Source: Nissolia schottii (Eukaryota > Streptophyta > Magnoliopsida > Fabales > Fabaceae). From it: a stretch of 64,000 bases of DNA. Both the position numbers and the translations under genes were made by a program. The stretch lies in the NCBI GenBank assembly GCA_003254905.1, contig QANU01112002.1:955248-1019247 (forward strand), read 5' to 3'. Each line of letters starts with the position of its first letter. The stretch's first letter is position 1. Positions 61,890-64,000 of this stretch are shown here, piece after piece. The notes beneath the pieces are model-generated. The model worked only from the letters and a program-made list of their open reading frames with translations, was not told the DNA's origin and searched no databases.

Positions 61890-62164
61890 ATGCATACTTC
61901 TTCTTCCTCTCCACTCTCTCATACTTCCCATTCTTAGGTCCGAACGCTTTTCACTACTCCGCCGCGCCACCACCTCAGGTTCTTGCCACAAGCACCGACA
62001 CTCTACCGCCTTCACTCCACCGCTAGAGGTCGACCTTCTCCTACATTGTTGGTTCAATTTGTTTCGTCCTTTGTTTGCCACTTTATTTTCCTTTTCTTTT
62101 AATCCACTGCCACTATTGATGCATGCAAACTCTTTTTAATCTTCTTCCATTGTTTAAGTGCGAG

Positions 62165-62345
62165 GTTGATTTTGTCTATGTGGAGTTAATTTCGGAATTG
62201 GAGATTGTCTATGTTTGAGTTGTTTTTGTCTATGTGGAGCTAATTTCCGAATTGGAGATTGTCTATGTTTGGATTGATTTTGTCTATGTGGAGTTAATTT
62301 CGGAATTGGAGTTGTCTACTTTTGAATTGATTTTGTCTTGTATTG
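62165..62345 (+). repeat. Tandem repeat, about 56-58-base unit, three copies
   Basis: 'gattttgtctatgtggagtt' followed by 'aatttcggaattggag' is repeated three times. The enclosing segment (from 62147 to about 62400) recurs as a direct repeat at 62782-62936 with a single unit, so an insertion, duplication or collapse has occurred in this CACTA-internal region. Confidence 0.75.
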
Positions 62346-62781
62346 ATAATTGCAAAATTGTTGACGTGAACTTGTAGATTTGTTGTGAGGTTGAGGATCA
62401 AAGGAGATTTGAACAAGCAACTTGCTCGAGCCAAGGACATCCGCAATAATTAGGTATGTCTGCAATAACTTTATTGGTACTAGGATAGAGACTTATTTTC
62501 TTAGGATAGATTTGTAGGATTGGAGTTGTATGACTGGATTAGGGGAAGGAACGCTTAGCATTTCTTTTTGACATTATTTGAATTGATGTGCTATCAACGG
62601 TGATTATATGTTGTTTGCGGAGATTGGAGGGCCTATGTTTTAGAACGGTTTAGAAAAGATTGTGTGGAATTATGAACATTAAGTTTCCGACATAATTTCT
62701 GTAACATGCATGTAGGATCCATTTGTTTTCTTATTTCTTTTGTGCTTTCCTTTGTTTCTAATTTAATTTTTGCAAAATTAT

Positions 62782-62936
62782 GCCTTCTTCCATTGTTTAA
62801 GTGCGAGGTTGATTTTGTCTATGTGGAGTTAATTTCGGAATTGGAGTTGTCTACTTTTGAATTGATTTTGTCTTGTTTTGCTAATAGCAAAATTGTTGAC
62901 GTGAACTTGTAGATTTGTTGTGAGGTTGAAGATCAA
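62782..62936 (+). repeat. Direct repeat of 62147-62400 (single-unit version)
   Basis: 'ccattgtttaagtgcgaggt' through 'tgtagatttgttgtgaggtt' matches the earlier segment closely except that two internal tandem units are absent. It is probably a segmental duplication within the element's intron. Confidence 0.7.
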
Positions 62937-63002
62937 AGTATATATTAATTGCTTTATTTCAAAATTAGTTATGAAAATGATATTTCTATAACATAGCTCC
63001 CT

Positions 63003-63248
63003 ATGGGCCTGGGCGATCATCCCTCCGCTCCTATCGTCATTGAGGACGACGAACCCGCAGCAACCTCACCCGAGTCCGACGAGCCTGACTACGACTTCCC
63101 CTTTTGGGACGTGGATGGGGAGTTCGACGAGCCTGACTACCACTCCTCCTTTTGGGATGTGGACGTGGACGGGGACATGTACGTGGACGTGGACGTGGAG
63201 GACCCTGATAAGGAAGATGAAGAGGATGAAGACCCCGACAAGGATTGA
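63003..63248 (+). CDS. Acidic ORF, probable 3' exon of CACTA protein (uncertain)
   Basis: An 81-codon frame 'MGLGDHPSAPIVIEDDEPAA...' ends in an Asp/Glu-rich tail. It contains an internal duplication 'DEPDYDFPFWDVDGEF' / 'DEPDYHSSFWDVDVDGD'. Base composition is GC-rich against its AT-rich surroundings, which supports coding. It ends about 450 bases before the second block of CACTA subterminal motifs, in the same relation as the acidic tail at 45141 to its repeats, so I infer the last exon of the element's protein gene. The true first codon is unknown because an upstream exon may join here. No domain is recognised. Confidence 0.4.
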   Translation: MGLGDHPSAPIVIEDDEPAATSPESDEPDYDFPFWDVDGEFDEPDYHSSFWDVDVDGDMYVDVDVEDPDKEDEEDEDPDKD

Positions 63249-63680
63249 ATATATTGTGTATATTATTTGCATTTTTAACTATGTAATCAATCTAAACATG
63301 CAATGATATATATGGGAAGTACCACTTTATTGAACTACTTTGTGAATTTATTTGTTATCTTTGCTAATGAAAGGGCAGAGAGTAAAGCTGGCGCAAATAT
63401 CTATCCATGTAATTAAGTTGATGTTGTAACTCTCACAATCATTGTAATCATGATGACATTAATTTAATATAAATGTCTATATATTTATAAATTACAAAAT
63501 TTAATTAAAATTATTTAATAATATATATTATTAATTAAAATTGTAATTAAAATAAATAATTAATGATATAATGATTATTTATAATTTTATTTAATAAAAT
63601 AACTATATTATTTATATCAAAATTGTAATTAAAATAAATAATAATTCTTCGAAAATAAAATTTAAATTAATTTTTTTAAA
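63249..63680. other. AT-rich 3' region of the CACTA element
   Basis: Very AT-rich DNA (63440-63680 is nearly all A/T) between the acidic ORF and the distal subterminal motifs. No gene recognised. Confidence 0.5.
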
Positions 63681-64000
63681 TATTTACTTATTACCGTCGG
63701 TCACCACCAACGGTAATAGGGCCACTATTATCGGCAACCAATAACCGACGATAATGGGTTTATAAGGATTTAAAATATTACTGTCGGAATTCTCTGACAT
63801 AAAATAGGTGACGGTAACATTTGAATAAATTATTATTATTATTATTATTAGCGATTGATAGTACCGACGGTAATCCGGTTCAAATGGCCTATGATGAAAG
63901 CCTTTTTAACCTCTTTCTCGAATCTTGACACAGCTTGGGTTTTGTCACAACCATGGCAAGCTCGTCGAAAGCTTTTATGCGCTTTTGTCGTTCAAATTAA

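Larger units (their letters stand above)
59356..64000 (+). mobile_element. CACTA element, inner, extends past window end
   Basis: It starts CACAACAAGAAAACAGACTA, a diverged CACTA terminus. Dense 'taccgtcgg'/'ccgacggtaa' motifs in both orientations cover 59380-60700 and recur at 63690-63880, as in the two subterminal regions of one element. A TATA-like 'gactataaaatcccc' at 59757 may serve its transcript. The 3' terminus ('...ctagtagtg') is not present, so the element either continues beyond 64000 or is broken. Confidence 0.65.

Noticed and set aside
63953..64000. ATG-initiated frame 'MASSSKAFMRF' at the window end
   Set aside because: It ends in a stop at the last base after 15 codons. It could begin an exon, but the window gives no support.

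Overview
This is nuclear DNA from a flowering plant, very probably a legume. The evidence is AT-rich sequence, split genes with GT/AG introns, abundant transposon debris, and long-terminal-inverted-repeat elements ending in 'gggttaaatatg...ttagtccct'-type sequence, which I associate with legume genomes. The species cannot be fixed from the window. There is one 600-base gap (34277-34876) and one isolated N.

Left part (1-34 kb) holds three conserved single-copy-type genes. They are a PMT-type putative methyltransferase (minus strand, 6 exons, 1458-6698), an F-box protein like Arabidopsis At4g00755 (plus strand, 5 coding exons, 21539-26424) and a PEX11 peroxisome-proliferation protein (minus strand, 7 exons, 31434-33491). 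From memory, Arabidopsis pairs PMT15 with this F-box gene (At4g00750/At4g00755) and PMT16 with PEX11D (At2g45750/At2g45740). The window therefore looks like the unsplit ancestral block. The gaps between the genes are filled with foldback and MITE-like elements, a pair of 0.9-kb hAT-like elements in opposite orientation, and a large inverted repeat carrying tRNA-like promoter boxes.

Middle part (35-46 kb) is repeat DNA. It contains two TTA/TAA-flanked MITEs, the LTR, primer-binding site and decayed gag of an Athila-like Ty3/gypsy element, a 3.1-kb solo LTR with perfect 5-bp target duplications inserted in that gag, and a decayed CACTA (En/Spm) transposase-associated gene with CACTA subterminal repeats.

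Right part (46-57.8 kb) is a tandem array of about 2.5-kb units. Each unit carries one S-protein homologue (SPH, plant self-incompatibility S1 family). Three copies are intact and the fourth is broken by a frameshift and a 505-bp solo LTR. Sequence differences show that the second unit is a hybrid (5' half like the third, 3' half like the first), as expected from one unequal crossover near an AAT microsatellite. The decayed fourth unit is also split by nested Mutator-like MITEs, one with an exact 9-bp target duplication and its neighbour containing a 266-bp tandem repeat.

The last 5 kb (58992-64000) is CACTA-type sequence. It has two 5' termini, dense 'taccgtcgg' subterminal motifs, two related hairpin-forming inverted repeats, a nested element with a 30-bp perfect palindrome, and an acidic ORF that is probably the 3' end of its protein gene. 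I found no convincing new multi-gene system. The most novel observations are the hybrid SPH unit, the duplicated hairpins and the tRNA-like foldback.
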